From Ligustrum vulgare (taxonomy: Eukaryota; Streptophyta; Magnoliopsida; Lamiales; Oleaceae), in NCBI GenBank assembly GCA_963555705.1, contig OY743181.1, positions 27,284,513-27,348,512 of the forward strand: DNA of 64,000 nt, written 5' to 3'. A program made the translations under genes and the position numbers. Under the pieces are notes generated by a model, which saw only the letters and a list, made by a program, of their open reading frames with translations, was not told the origin of the DNA and searched no databases. Below are positions 10,505-21,150 of this stretch, piece after piece (the stretch's first letter is position 1; the number at the start of each line of letters is the position of its first letter).

Positions 10505-11530
10505 TAGGGGTGAACGCGATTTGGTTTTGACGGTTTGTAACAAAAATGGTTTGAAACCTAAATCAAACCAAATCAAATCATTTTTGTGGTTTAGTGCGGT
10601 TTAAAATCTCGATTTTCAATCAAATAAATTAGTAGATCCTAAATCAAGACACATTTTTAAACGATAATGCAAGAATATATTAATGATTAATCTACCAATA
10701 GAAAAAATCATAGATTTCACAATCGAAACACAACATTGAGTGAAGGATCAACACGAACTTTGTGGTCAATAATTAAGAAGTACATCGATCATTACGTAGA
10801 TTACATCAAAAAAGTGTTCTTCGATTTTTTTTTTCGAGATGCAACTCACATTGGTAAGGAGATTACTCCGACAGGTTGCAACTACAAATGAAACTTACTT
10901 GTTCAGAATCATTCACATAAATAAAAGATAACACAGTGTGTTATTGCAATGATATTTCTTCTCTTCAGTATGCTATAAATATATGTCATAAGGAATTCTC
11001 TTCTAATTTGTTTATAAAGTTCTTCAATGGAAACTACATACCCCATTTTAACTTTTTCTGTAGTATTCAATAGTTCTAGTTGGAAATGGTGTTGTACTGC
11101 TTATAGGAGGGTTCAAACAGGCATTGATTAAAACATAACTTTATTCTTGAAAATAGTATCGCATTTTTTACAATTGACAGATGTTAGAAATCTTTCAAGA
11201 ATACATCTAAATTTCGATAAAAGTTATTCTATAATTCATTGTCATTGGAAAACAATCAAACCAACACTAAAAATGATTTAAAGGTTTCAATAACAATTTG
11301 GATTTGATAAGTTATTCCTACACTCATTTTTTTTTTTTATAATTTGTTTAAATTTTGGCGGGTTGTGGTTTGAAACCGCGGTTTAGACAATTGAAATTTA
11401 AACCAAAGCGTTTAAAGCGGTTTGAAATTTTTCCAAACCAAACTAAACCATTTTACGTTTGAAACCGAACCATTTGTTACGGTTTCGTTCGGTTTAGCGG
11501 GTCGGAGGTTTATTTCTTTGTTTACCCCTA
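10505..11530. mobile_element. hAT-type non-autonomous element, 1026 bp
   Basis: Left end TAGGGGTGAACGCGATTTGG and right end TTTACCCCTA are imperfect inverted termini of hAT type. The 8-bp flanks GCAAATAA (10497-10504) and GAAAATAA (11531-11538) match at 7 of 8. Subterminal sequence is rich in AAACCATTT/GGTTTGAAA repeats on both sides. A second member lies at 51957-52617. No transposase coding is seen. Confidence 0.75.
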
Positions 11531-11639
11531 GAAAATAATTTATAATTTCTTATTTATCCTTCAATTAATTATAGCATTTTATAATTAAAATAAATTTTCT
11601 AATTTAATGATCGCTAGTATAGAATTAAAAAAAAAAAAA

Positions 11640-11955
11640 AAGGAATACACATCGATTTTTAGTAAAACCAACGCAATAAGAAGACAATGGCTTTTTTTTA
11701 AATATCTTCTAGAAATAAGCGTCGGTTATATTTTGGAACCAACGCGAAAAATGGAATTTTAATTCATACGCAGAACCGACGTCTAAAACTTCGATTTTAG
11801 GATCTGATGCCTAAAATTGGTTATACGCGTCGGTTCCTGTTGAACCAATGCGTAAAACCAGTTGTTTAGGCGTCGATTGAACCGACGCGTAAAACCAGTT
11901 GTGGAACCAACACCTAAAACCGGTTTTAGGCATCGGTTCTTAACAATCATTTTTT
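11640..11955. repeat. CACTA left subterminal repeats
   Basis: Repeated GCGTCGGTT and AACCGACGC motifs in both orientations, interleaved with AAAACCAGTTGT and CCTAAAACCGG strings. Such subterminal arrays bind the element's DNA-binding protein in characterised CACTA elements. The matching array on the right is at 22300-22465. Confidence 0.75.
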
Positions 11956-11959
11956 TAAA

Positions 11960-12290
11960 AACATAACCGGTACCGCGCCTGCTGGGCTCTCTCTTTTCTC
12001 TATCTTCCCGCACGCCTCTCTAGCTATCTCTCTCTCTCACGCTCGTCGCGTCGCAGCCATCACCACGACCATTCCGCCGGAAATACACTCCTCCACCACC
12101 ACCACCACCACTACCACATTCCTCCCCTTTCTCTTTATCTCTTCCTCTCACAAAAACTCAAGAATTTCATCTCCCTTGCTTCCCCCACCGCGTCTCCCCG
12201 CCACCACTGGGCCTCCCGGTCCACCACCACTCCTCCCCCATGAGAGACTCGCCCCCTTCCACCCCGTAAGAACCCACCTCCCTCTTTATA
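11960..12290. other. Pyrimidine-rich, GC-richer leader-like segment
   Basis: A CT-rich stretch with CTCTCTCT, CCACCACCACCA and CCGCC runs contrasts sharply with the AT-rich surroundings. It lies between the subterminal repeats and the Helitron insertion. It may be the element's 5' leader or captured gene sequence. No reading frame is convincing. Confidence 0.4.
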
Positions 12291-12753
12291 TATATATATA
12301 TATACATATACTAGTATATTCCCGTGCGATGCACGAATGACATTAACATTATATTTGTTTACAATGAGGAAGTGTCAATGAACAAAGTGACATAATAAAG
12401 CGATGAATACAAAGAAATATAATTGAATATTGATAACTAATATTCAAAAATCAAACTAAGTTCTGAAACACTTTTTTAAAAACATTTGTAGTGAATGATG
12501 ACACAATTACCCATGCATGATGACACAAAAATACATTTGTCTTGTGCTTTAAGTATATTTCTCCTTGTAACTGTTCATTATAAATTGTCAAGTGAGAAAA
12601 CATATATAAGGTAACCGTAAAACAGAACGGTGTCCTAAATTATTCAGGGCTATATACAATGCATGTATGCTTATTACTATACATTTCTTTCCTGTGCAAT
12701 CTTTGATCAACTATCTAGCCAATGGAAAAGCCACTACCTTTTGTTATCTAAAA

Positions 12754-13090
12754 ATGATTCATCTAAAAATGATTCCTGAATCTGAAACACCCTTAGAACT
12801 CCCTGTATTAGATGTTTCTCAGCAATTCTGCCCATCTTCTTTGCCCTCTCTGTCTGCAGCTTGCAAAAAATGGGGTTTCTTCCAAATCATTAATCATGGA
12901 ATCTCTAAAGATCTCTACAACAAAATTTGTACTCTCTCAAACAAACTTTTCGTCCTCCCTATTGAGACAAAACTTAGAATAGGTCATTTATCACCTTGTA
13001 AGACTTACACTCCTCATTTTACAGCCTCACCCTTCTTTTAGAGAATTAGAGTTTCTGGACCATACTTCACAGTGTTATGGTTGGATCTCA
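12754..13090 (+). pseudogene. 2-oxoglutarate/Fe(II) dioxygenase N-terminal fragment
   Basis: The frame from ATG 12754 has the DIOX_N-type start: LELPVLDVSQ, then SLSAACKKWGFFQIINHGIS, the conserved N-terminal motif of plant 2-oxoglutarate-dependent dioxygenases. It continues through YTPHFTASPFF to a TAG near 13039. The same frame then resumes with RIRVSGPYF, so one stop interrupts the alignment. The catalytic 2OG-FeII domain is absent. It lies inside Helitron copy B but on the opposite strand. I read it as a captured, dead first exon; the substrate cannot be told. Confidence 0.75.
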
Positions 13091-14371
13091 ACTTCGACCA
13101 TAATCTGATCCAAACAACAAATTCAAACTTGAATCACAATCCAATTTAAAGTAACATACTATTTTAACATGGATCCAAACCACAAAATTATGTTAAAGCC
13201 CATTTATCGAATTCAAACCAATAAATACAAAATAATTTCAAGAAACAATTGTATTTTTCAATAAATAAAAAGAGCCAGGTTACAATAATTATATCTAATC
13301 TCTCTCCCATATTTTGTCATCAAATAATGCATACTAATTCAAGAAGATACCAGAAGTGCCAAAATGCAAGATGAAAGGTAAAAGCTCATACGAAATTCAT
13401 AAATCAAAGAACTGTAAACAAATTAAAAATACCCAAAAAAGAAAATAAAGACTATAAATATACAAATTTGAAAAGAATAAAAACCCTCACACAATCAGAG
13501 AGAGGTTACAATATCAACTGGTGCTTTGACAATGCAGGAAGAACGATGATGATCCCTTGGCTGGTGCCTATGATATCTCATTATGTATTGTGCCTCTATA
13601 CTCTTCTTCAAAGTTATTCCTTAACTTTCAAAACCAACCTCCAAGTTTAAAATTGAGCAAAGAGGACAATAAAAATTTGCACGGATGACATTATCATAAT
13701 GTGTGCTTAAAGTAAATGCACTCAGCAAGTGAAAAATCTGGACTTCAATCTGTAAGAATTCATTAGAATAAACATAATATTAATATTTCAAAAATAGCAG
13801 TTCGTTTTCACTCATTCAAACTATATGCAAAAAAAGGGTCGATTAAAAACTAGCAAAAAATGACATGAAGATCTTATAAGAGAACACGATCGATTTATTT
13901 CCTTCATAATGGAAAAATTAGTCACATGAAGATCTTTTGAAATGCTCAATGGTAGCTACTTGTTCATTTGACCTATAACATGTTTCTTTTTTCTTTATCT
14001 TTATCTTAAGTCCTGTTGCTTCCCTTATTCTTAGTAATTAGTAATAACATACACTTATGCTTATTATTAAGTGATATATGGGTTTAGATGAATTTGAGTA
14101 ATAAATAATTAAACATCCATAAGCTCATGAACTCAGATTCAGTTCCCAAAATCTTACTTGTTCGGATCATCAAGGATGGGTAGAAGGGGAGTAATGAGGT
14201 AGTATCCATGGTTTGGGGGGAGGGCTACTACCTACATAGGGGAATCAGCTACAGTTAATTATGGGGGAGTTAAAAAAAATCAATAAAGGTAACACCATTG
14301 AGACCAGAATTATCAAAACAATGTCTTGAAAGCTGCGAAATTGGAGAAAAAGGTGTTACCTTTATTATAAT

Positions 14372-14895
14372 GCCATAAGGTTTGATTCTTTGAAAGGCAG
14401 ATAGCTGGTCATAAGGACGAAATGGATTACACGACATGACCAGAGATCTGCCTTAGCTCCATTATACATAACCTTTATTGTTGATTATCTGGATAATTAG
14501 CAAACGGAAAAGAGTGAGGAATGAAGCTGCAGTGCAAGTTCATCCTTTTTTATTTACTCTGGTGCTCCAAAAAAGGAAATAAAAATATAATATGGAGTAC
14601 AAAAAGGTGACATGTTTTTCATGTAGTATAATGAAACTAACCCGGACTTGCTCAGGTCTGAAACTTCAAGGACTCCACTGGCATCCAACAATAAATTCTT
14701 TGGCTATAAATCATGAAAACAAATTAAATTAAAACCAGTTTTTTTGTTGTCCCAAAATTATGTAAATTCCAAGTTCAGTGAAAATAATTAAGATAGCAAC
14801 GAAAAATAAAATTACATCATCGCCTTCAGGTCTCTGTGGTAAACGCCTCTAATGTGGCAATAATCTACTACATTGATGAATTGTTGAAAATTAAC
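14372..14895 (-). pseudogene. CIPK/SnRK3-type protein kinase fragment (three exon pieces)
   Basis: Three minus-strand exon-like pieces carry consecutive kinase subdomains. 14824-14895 reads FQQFINVVDYCHIRGVYHRD, with the HRD catalytic loop. 14642-14703 reads PKNLLLDASGVLEVSDL, preceded by a TATAG acceptor and followed by a GTTAGT donor; the DFG Phe and Gly are replaced. 14372-14463 reads [13 protein letters not shown] then [13 protein letters not shown], subdomains IX-X. YHRDLK-PxNLLLD with NGAKAD-WSC is characteristic of calcineurin-B-like-interacting kinases. The activation loop and the N- and C-terminal parts are missing. It is sense with Helitron copy B, which probably captured it. Confidence 0.8.
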
Positions 14896-15276
14896 TCAAG
14901 CCTGCACCTTGCTGTCCAAAATAAACCGTAACAAATAATTCAACAATCACACAATAATCAGCAAAAAAGCAAATGTATTTCGAATCTGCTACATGTAATT
15001 TTCTCTTACATATTCCACCAAAATATTTAAAGGTAACATTTCATAGCAACTTAACCAAAAACCGACCAAGAAATTGTGGCAAACGAAAGCCCTAGGCTCC
15101 CCCGACAACACCTCAGTCCACTGCTCTCCTCTTTTTCCCAATCCATATCCTTCTCTTTTGCCATATCAAAAACAAACAAAAAAATCTTTAAATAAAAACT
15201 ATTAAGTGAAAGAAAAAAAAATTTATACAGTTTACACCTTAACTCAAGCATAAAAAGGATGGAACCGGATCGGACA

Positions 15277-15540
15277 ATTTCTCATCGCCTCTCAACGGAA
15301 GATATGCGACCACTCTTAGCCGGACCGCACCAAAGCCAATGGGTGTGGTCAGGGGCAGTCCATCAAAGAATATCGAAGGAAACGCACTAGGATAGAACAA
15401 CAATTCCGATTAAGAACCTCTAGACTCAAATATTTCTCATATCTAATCGAAGTGCGTGCTAGGCCCTTTCCTCACTCTCCGGAGGGAGAGTTTCTCACCG
15501 CCTCTCACCGGAAGATACGCGACCACTCTCACCAGAGGAT
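15277..15540. repeat. Two imperfect direct repeats of about 50 bp
   Basis: The string around TTTCTCATCGCCTCTCAACG (15284) recurs as TTTCTCACCGCCTCTCACCG (15491), each followed by GAAGATA-GCGACCACTCT. The copies are 207 bases apart inside Helitron copy B. Confidence 0.7.
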
Positions 15541-15589
15541 AGCTTTTCCACCAACACCACATAGGTTGAAGGTTTAGAGAAACGGTGGA

Positions 15590-15592
<3 letters not shown>

Positions 15593-15657
<65 letters not shown>
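15593..15657. repeat. (GA)n microsatellite
   Basis: An uninterrupted GA dinucleotide run of 65 bases. It produces spurious Ser-Leu and Arg-Glu frames that I do not annotate. Confidence 0.98.
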
Positions 15658-15659
<2 letters not shown>

Positions 15660-16527
15660 TTTAAATTCAAAAATAATGTTCATAGAAATCAACTCTTTGA
15701 CTGCAGAGTTGGGACCACTTCATTTGAATTTACGACTACAGAATTCAAAATGTTAGCTTCTGTTGCACGATTTCGAAAGCCTTTATTTTTTTTTATTTTT
15801 TTTATGAGCCAGCATATAGTTGGGCGGGAGATCTTAGGCGGGAGAATGAGCCAAACACTCTCCCTTTTATATATATATTAACTAGTTAATTGATTTAATT
15901 TGTTAGTTTATGATTGGATTTATGATTTTATATTCTAATTGGTTGAAATGAATTTTTTATTAGTTTAGTTAATTTGGATGTTAATTTTATATTGTTGATT
16001 TTTAGTTAGTAGCTAGATATATACATTGCAATATTTGAATTATTGGAATTTTTTTGAAATTATAGGATCTTAAGTTATGAAATCTCAATTTTAGTTTTTA
16101 GGAGGTGAGAATTATTTTGGATTAATTTTGGAGTAGTTGATAATGTTGAAATTTGACTGGAGTTGTGTTTAACTTTTGAATATGTCGAGGTTGAATATTT
16201 TGGTTTTATTGTGGTATTTTAATTCCTCATACAGGTTGGATAAGTCCAATATATAAGGGAGATTCTGCTGATATTTCTGTATGATTTGATATATAAAAAT
16301 TGAAAATTATAATTTAAGGAGATTTTCACTGTTACAGAATTGACCATACTAAATAAATAGCTAGACATAATACAACCATCTAAGTAAAATTAAGAATATT
16401 TCAACCTAATAAATTATTGTATTTGATTTGAATTATTAATATATAGTTGGTTTAAAGTTCTATCATGAAATTTTTTAACTCAAAACTAAATTTTTTTAAT
16501 TATATCTTCAAAAATAGGTTGTTAGAT

Positions 16528-17232
16528 ATGGATTGGAGTTGGATGTATGGCAGACGTAATACATATGAATATGTCAAATGGGTTGAAGAGCTTATGAAAT
16601 GTGCAGAGGAACACAGGGGAAAGAAAGCTAAAGCAATGATTTTGTGTCCTTGTTGTGATTGTAAGAATCTGAGAAAGTTTCGTAATTTTGAGCAAGTGAA
16701 GAGCCATTTGATTTGTCGTAAGTTTAAGGAAGGTTATACACGATGTATATGGTATGGTGAGAGTATGCTTCCTAGTATGAGCACAGGTCACAATGATAAT
16801 GATGAGCAGGAGAATAATTTGAGCAATATTTGTGAGAATGATGTGGAAAATGACGAGAATGATATGATTGACGAAATTATGCGTGATATACAGGGGGAAT
16901 TCATTGAAAAACCTCATATATTCGATAACTTGTTCAATGATTCTGAAAATGCCTTATTTTTTGGTTGTAATAAATTCACAAAATTGTGTACTGTGTTGAA
17001 ATTGTATAACTTGAAAACAAACAATAGGTGGAGTGATAAGAGTTTCACGGCATTACTGGAACTTTTAAGAGAGATGCTTCCGGAGGATAACTAGCTCCCT
17101 TGTTTAATCTACGAGGTAAAGAAATTGTTGTGTCCGATGGGTATGGAGATCGAGAGGATACATGCGTGTCCCAATGATTGTATACTGTATCGAAATGAGT
17201 ATAAGGACTTGCGCCTGTGTCAATTTAATTAA
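16528..17232 (+). pseudogene. CACTA transposase (TNP2-type) N-terminal part, one in-frame stop
   Basis: The frame starts MDWSWMYGRRNTYEYVKWVE, the Transposase-associated zinc domain found at the start of plant CACTA transposases. Its Cys-Cys-Cys-His arrangement is visible as CPCCDCKN followed by VKSHLICRKF and GEYTRCIWYGE-like residues. An acidic Asp/Glu/Asn-rich linker follows. A TAG at 17092-17094 interrupts the frame. The same frame then continues with YEVKKLLCPMGMEIERIHA and CPNDCILYRNEY, the start of the TNP2 catalytic region. It ends at 17230, so the DDE core is lost. This identifies the enclosing element as CACTA. Confidence 0.9.
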
Positions 17233-17280
17233 ATCATTATTTTATTTCTACTTATTAGTTTAATTATTTTTAAATATGTC

Positions 17281-18520
17281 CATGAGTTGTGTCAACAATA
17301 CAGTATTGAATCAATTGGATTCATGTCTCCTACACACATTGCGTCGGTTACTGTAAGAACAAATGTAGATGGTGTTATAACTTATATGACCGACACCATG
17401 AAGACAATGCGCTATAAGAAATTCATTCTAGCACTGTATTTTCAGGAGTACGACCATTGATATTCTCTCTTTTTTTTTTACCAAATTTGAATTATATGAT
17501 TTTTAAATTTGGACTTACACGTTCATAATACATAGGAACCACTGGATGTTGCTAGTAATTTCTTCTCAGAAGAATACGGTGTACTTCTTGGATTCAGCTG
17601 CTGCATTTAAGCGTGACATTGATATCAAACCGATATTGAACACTGATATTCTCTCTTTTTTTATACCTAATTTGAATTATATGATGTTTAAAGTTGTATT
17701 TATACGTTCATAGTATGTAGGAACCACTGGATGTTGCTAGTGATTTCTCCTCAGTAGAATACGATGTAGTTCTTAGATTTAGCTGCTGCATTTAAGCGTA
17801 ACATTGATATCAAGCCGATATTGAACACGTAAGTAATTATTTCCTTGATCATGCTTTTTGTTTATAAGTGGATAAGTTGCGATAATTTTCATGAAATAAT
17901 TGTGGAGCTGTGGTGAAATTGATGCATTTATGTTGTGATTGTTGAGAAGTTATGATAATTTTCTATAGCAGGGTCTCTCTACAGGCTAGATAAGTTCAAT
18001 TTATAGGTGAGACTCTGTCAAAGTTTTTGTAGAAAATTTGAGTCTTATTATTATTTTATAACTTGGTAATATAATTTATTAAAATTTTAGGGCTTTCAAA
18101 ATGTATAGGCATGTGGAGGCTTTAGGAGAAAAATGAATACCACGTGGAAAAATGTTAATGTATGAAAACACAAATTTAAAATTTATTACAAATGTTTGAA
18201 TTATTTCCATATTTTATTTAGTTTCATTACTAATGTTAGTTTTTAATTTGAAAATTTCAAAGTCCTCAACAATCTGGAGGTTCTGAACATGGCTATTACG
18301 TTATAAGAAACATGTATGAGATAGTCATAGATCACTTTCGACTCGCTTCTTTAGAAAAGGTATAAGTTATTAAGAATGAGAATTTTTAATTATGACTTTA
18401 TATTTTATTAACAAATAACTAATTATTCATTTTAATTGTTTATAGGCCTTTAAAGAATACTATTCAACTGAAGAAATCGTCGAGATTAAAAACTTATGGG
18501 CAAAATACTCCATTGACTAT
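17281..18520 (+). pseudogene. Ulp1/C48-type SUMO-protease-like gene of the CACTA element, exon-duplicated and catalytically dead
   Basis: Exon-like pieces follow in order. 17281-17446 reads HELCQQYSIESIGFMSPTH. An exon with the catalytic HW motif (NHWMLLVISSQKNTVYFLDS, including the Asp) starts after an ATAG acceptor near 17535. A duplicate of that exon with its intron starts near 17723, has two stops, and is followed by a good GTAAGT donor. 18263-18359 reads PQQSGGSEHGYYVIRNMYE. 18446-18520 reads AFKEYYSTEEIVEIKNLWAK. The nucleophilic Cys expected before GYYV is His. C48 peptidases process SUMO; plant CACTA and MULE elements often carry relatives. The gene is dead on several counts. Confidence 0.78.
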
Positions 18521-18677
18521 GTAAATCTTTTTCTTTCAAACTTGCATTTAAATATTTGTATAATAAATTTACAATCTTTTAAATATAATTGTTTTTATTT
18601 AATTTTATTACGTATATGTCGATTATATTTATTCAATGACGATATATTTGGTGATGTGTATGTGGAAAATGATCAAG

Positions 18678-18862
18678 TCATTGCAGGCCACGTTCAGGTG
18701 ATTGCAGGCCATTACCTATAGTGACATGGACCATTGCAGGCCACATTCAGATAATTGCAAGCCATGACCTGTAGTGACTTGGGTTACTACAGGCCACATG
18801 ACCTTTATTGACCTGGGCCATTGCAGGCCACGTTAAGATAACTGCAGGGCATGACCTGTAGC
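18678..18862. repeat. Tandem repeats with ATTGCAGGCCA core
   Basis: About four degenerate units of 45-60 bases, each containing ATTGCAGGCCACGTTCAG or GCAGGCCATGACCTGTAGTG. They lie between the Ulp1-like exons and the CACTA subterminal repeat at 18910. Confidence 0.75.
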
Positions 18863-19508
18863 GGAATGGACAAAAGAAATGTGCAGCTTAATATTAAAAA
18901 AAATAAAAATACGAGGCGTCGGTTTAAAGTTACAACCAATGACTAAGGGGGGTGTCCCCAACAAGGAATTTAGTGGAATTTTTTAGATTCATGGATTTCA
19001 TGAATCTTAATAGAATTTCATGGAATCTCTCAGATTCTAATGGAATTCTACTTCACAAATTTTAATAGAATTTCATAGAATCTCTCAAATTCTAATGGAA
19101 CTCTGTAGTGGACTTTGGTAGATTTTTGGTGAAATTTGTTGAATGTGTTGTTATATGGAATTTTTAATGGATTTTAAAATTTCATCTATTTTCACATCTT
19201 GTCGGGTAATTTATTTATTTATTTATTTTTTTTTACGCAAGTTGAATGTGAACTTGAGACAAAGTAAAAAATTAACATAATTTCTTTAAGTGAACATTAA
19301 AAAAATTAAAAAACAATAGAAGCAAAAATATTCAAACTATGTCATTAAAAAAAAATGTATAACCTCTTCTAGCTAATTTAAAAAAAAAAAAAAATCATAT
19401 TTTTTTAATTGAATGGACAAAAAGCTTTTAAATTTCAGAAATGACATTCATAACATTTTAATCAACCTCTATTCTCCTCATTTAAGGTATCTCTCCACAT
19501 TTCTTGAG

Positions 19509-20843
19509 CTATGTTATTTTTCCACCCATTTGCATTCTCTCTTTGTTCCTCTTTTGAAAAACGTCTTCATCATCTTCAATTTCGGCTGGTGGAGATGAAT
19601 CTCCATCATCTGGTTCAACAGGAAATTCATCGGAACGACACTCTTTGCGAAGAAAATTGTGCAATCCTGTACATGCCAATACTAACTCCGCTTGCGTTTT
19701 GAATGGGAATGGAGGTGCCGATTTAAAAATAGCAAATCGTGATTTGAACATGCCAAATATTCTCTCAATTACATTTCTCAATAAAGCGTGACATATGTTA
19801 AATAGTTCACGGGCATTTTCTGGATGATGACCTTCACCACCGAAATCTTGGAGATGATATCGAACACCTCGAAATGGAGCCAAAAATTGGCGACGATTTG
19901 GAAATCCACAATCCACAAAAAAAAATTTGCCTGAGTATAAAGTATATGCAAACATAATATCAAACTCATGTCAAGAAGAAGATAAATCATACCCAAAAAA
20001 TATAATTATAATGCAACAAACTAAACAAAAAAGAAAAAGCAGTGCACCTCGCGGTATTTTGAGTCCATTTCTTCTTACTAAAGCATCATTCAAAAGTTTT
20101 GAATCATGAGCGGAACCTTCCCATCCACTAAGGACATAAATAAATTCCAGATCAAAAGTACAAGCTGCCAATACATTCTGTGATATTGTTCCATGGCGAT
20201 TACGATAGCAACTCACATCTTGTCCACATATCATAGTTGGTATGTGTGTACCGTCAATAGCTCCAATACAATCCTAAATGATCAAAGTAAATTTTCACAC
20301 AATAAATTTTCATTAATATTAATGAGTAATATGTATAGAGAATATTGAATAATTACCTTAAAGTATGGAAAAAACCTTGTACTTTCTCTTATTTTGCTTG
20401 GCACAATGGCTCTTGGTTTGACCATCATATCAGGTGCAATTGAGTTTAAAGCCTTCAATACTTTGTTAAAATTTATGCTAGAAGTAGAATGTGCTCGATC
20501 AAATGCCTTTCGAGTAACACAATAACAATTATTCAACACAAATGTAGCGTGTATCACGTAAATGTGTTTTTTCTCTAAGGATGTTGCAAAGCTTTAGAAA
20601 GACACCAGGATACATCCTATGCATGTCTCTAAAATGTTTAGGATCTTCTTTCAATATTCTATGAATGTAATCATATCCAACAGAGCTAATTGATCTACGA
20701 ATAGGATGTTCAACATATTCTTCACTGTGTATGAATATCATTATATCATTTAATACTTGAAGTATTGCTTGAAGCGCTGATAAAAATAACTTGAGCATTT
20801 CTTGGAATTCATCTTCAAATTGTTGTCTCATTACATCTTCCAT
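19509..20843 (-). pseudogene. HARBI1-like DDE transposase, frameshifted and internally deleted
   Basis: On the minus strand an N-terminal exon (from about 20843) contains YDYIHRILKEDPKHFRDMH and ends LRDTRYICVE. A frameshift and missing segment follow near 20555, then CVTRKAFDRAHSTSSINF. The nuclease part starts near 20275 with IGAIDGTHIPTMICG (first Asp) and runs through FIYVLSGWEGSAHDSKLL. After an intron-like gap (19930-20045) comes FFFVDCGFPNRRQFLAPF (second Asp), and later LLRNVIERIFGMFKSRF (Glu). All three catalytic acids survive. An acidic tail (VEPDDGDSSPPAEIEDDED) ends the protein. The frameshift probably prevents activity. Confidence 0.88.
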
Positions 20844-20921
20844 TTCCTGAAAGAGCTTCCTTGTCTGTTTCCATCATATATGGGGAAGAAGTGTAATTTT
20901 CATATGATTGAGCATTATTTT

Positions 20922-21150
20922 CAAATGCCACTAGCATTAAAGTAGCCATTTTTGTAATGCCAACATTCTACAAGTATCCATAATTATTTCAGCAATAGGC
21001 CACTGTCATTAAAGTAAGCATTTTTATAATGCAAACATTCTATAACTATTCATAATTATTTGCAAATGCCACTGTCATTAAAGTATGCATTTTTATAATT
21101 CAAACATTCTATAAGTATGCATAATTATTTTCAAATGACACAGTCATTAA
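20922..21150. repeat. Four tandem units of about 70 bp inside the Harbinger element
   Basis: Each unit has TTCAAATGCCACTGTCATTA, then AAAGTATGCATTTTTATAAT and CAAACATTCTATAAGTAT. They follow the transposase start. The stretch 21150-22000 holds no recognisable gene. Confidence 0.85.

Larger units (their letters stand above)
12311..15893 (-). mobile_element. Helitron (copy B) carrying host gene fragments, inserted in the CACTA element
   Basis: On the minus strand the 3' end reads CGTGC-ATC-GCACG hairpin, a short spacer, then CTAG at 12311-12314 followed by T. The hairpin sequence is the same as in copies A and C. The 5' border is less sure. Between 15833 and 15893 the reverse strand has TTAATATATATATAAAAGGG followed by TCTCCCGCC, resembling the other 5' ends, so I place it at about 15880-15893. 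Inside are fragments of two host genes in opposite orientations, which is typical of Helitron gene capture. No Rep/helicase is present, so it is non-autonomous. Confidence 0.65.

Noticed and set aside
13468..13650. A 60-codon plus-strand frame inside Helitron B
   Set aside because: No domain or splice support; may be captured UTR, but nothing can be shown.
15051..15251. Minus-strand frame with MAKEKDMDWEKEESSGLRCC
   Set aside because: Might be a captured exon, but 40 residues without a recognisable domain are too little to call.
15443..15881. Long Ser-Leu and Arg-Glu reading frames on both strands
   Set aside because: They are translations of the (GA)n microsatellite at 15593-15657.
19413..19702. 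Plus-strand frames opposite the Harbinger transposase
   Set aside because: The minus strand carries the conserved transposase C-terminus; these are antisense shadows.
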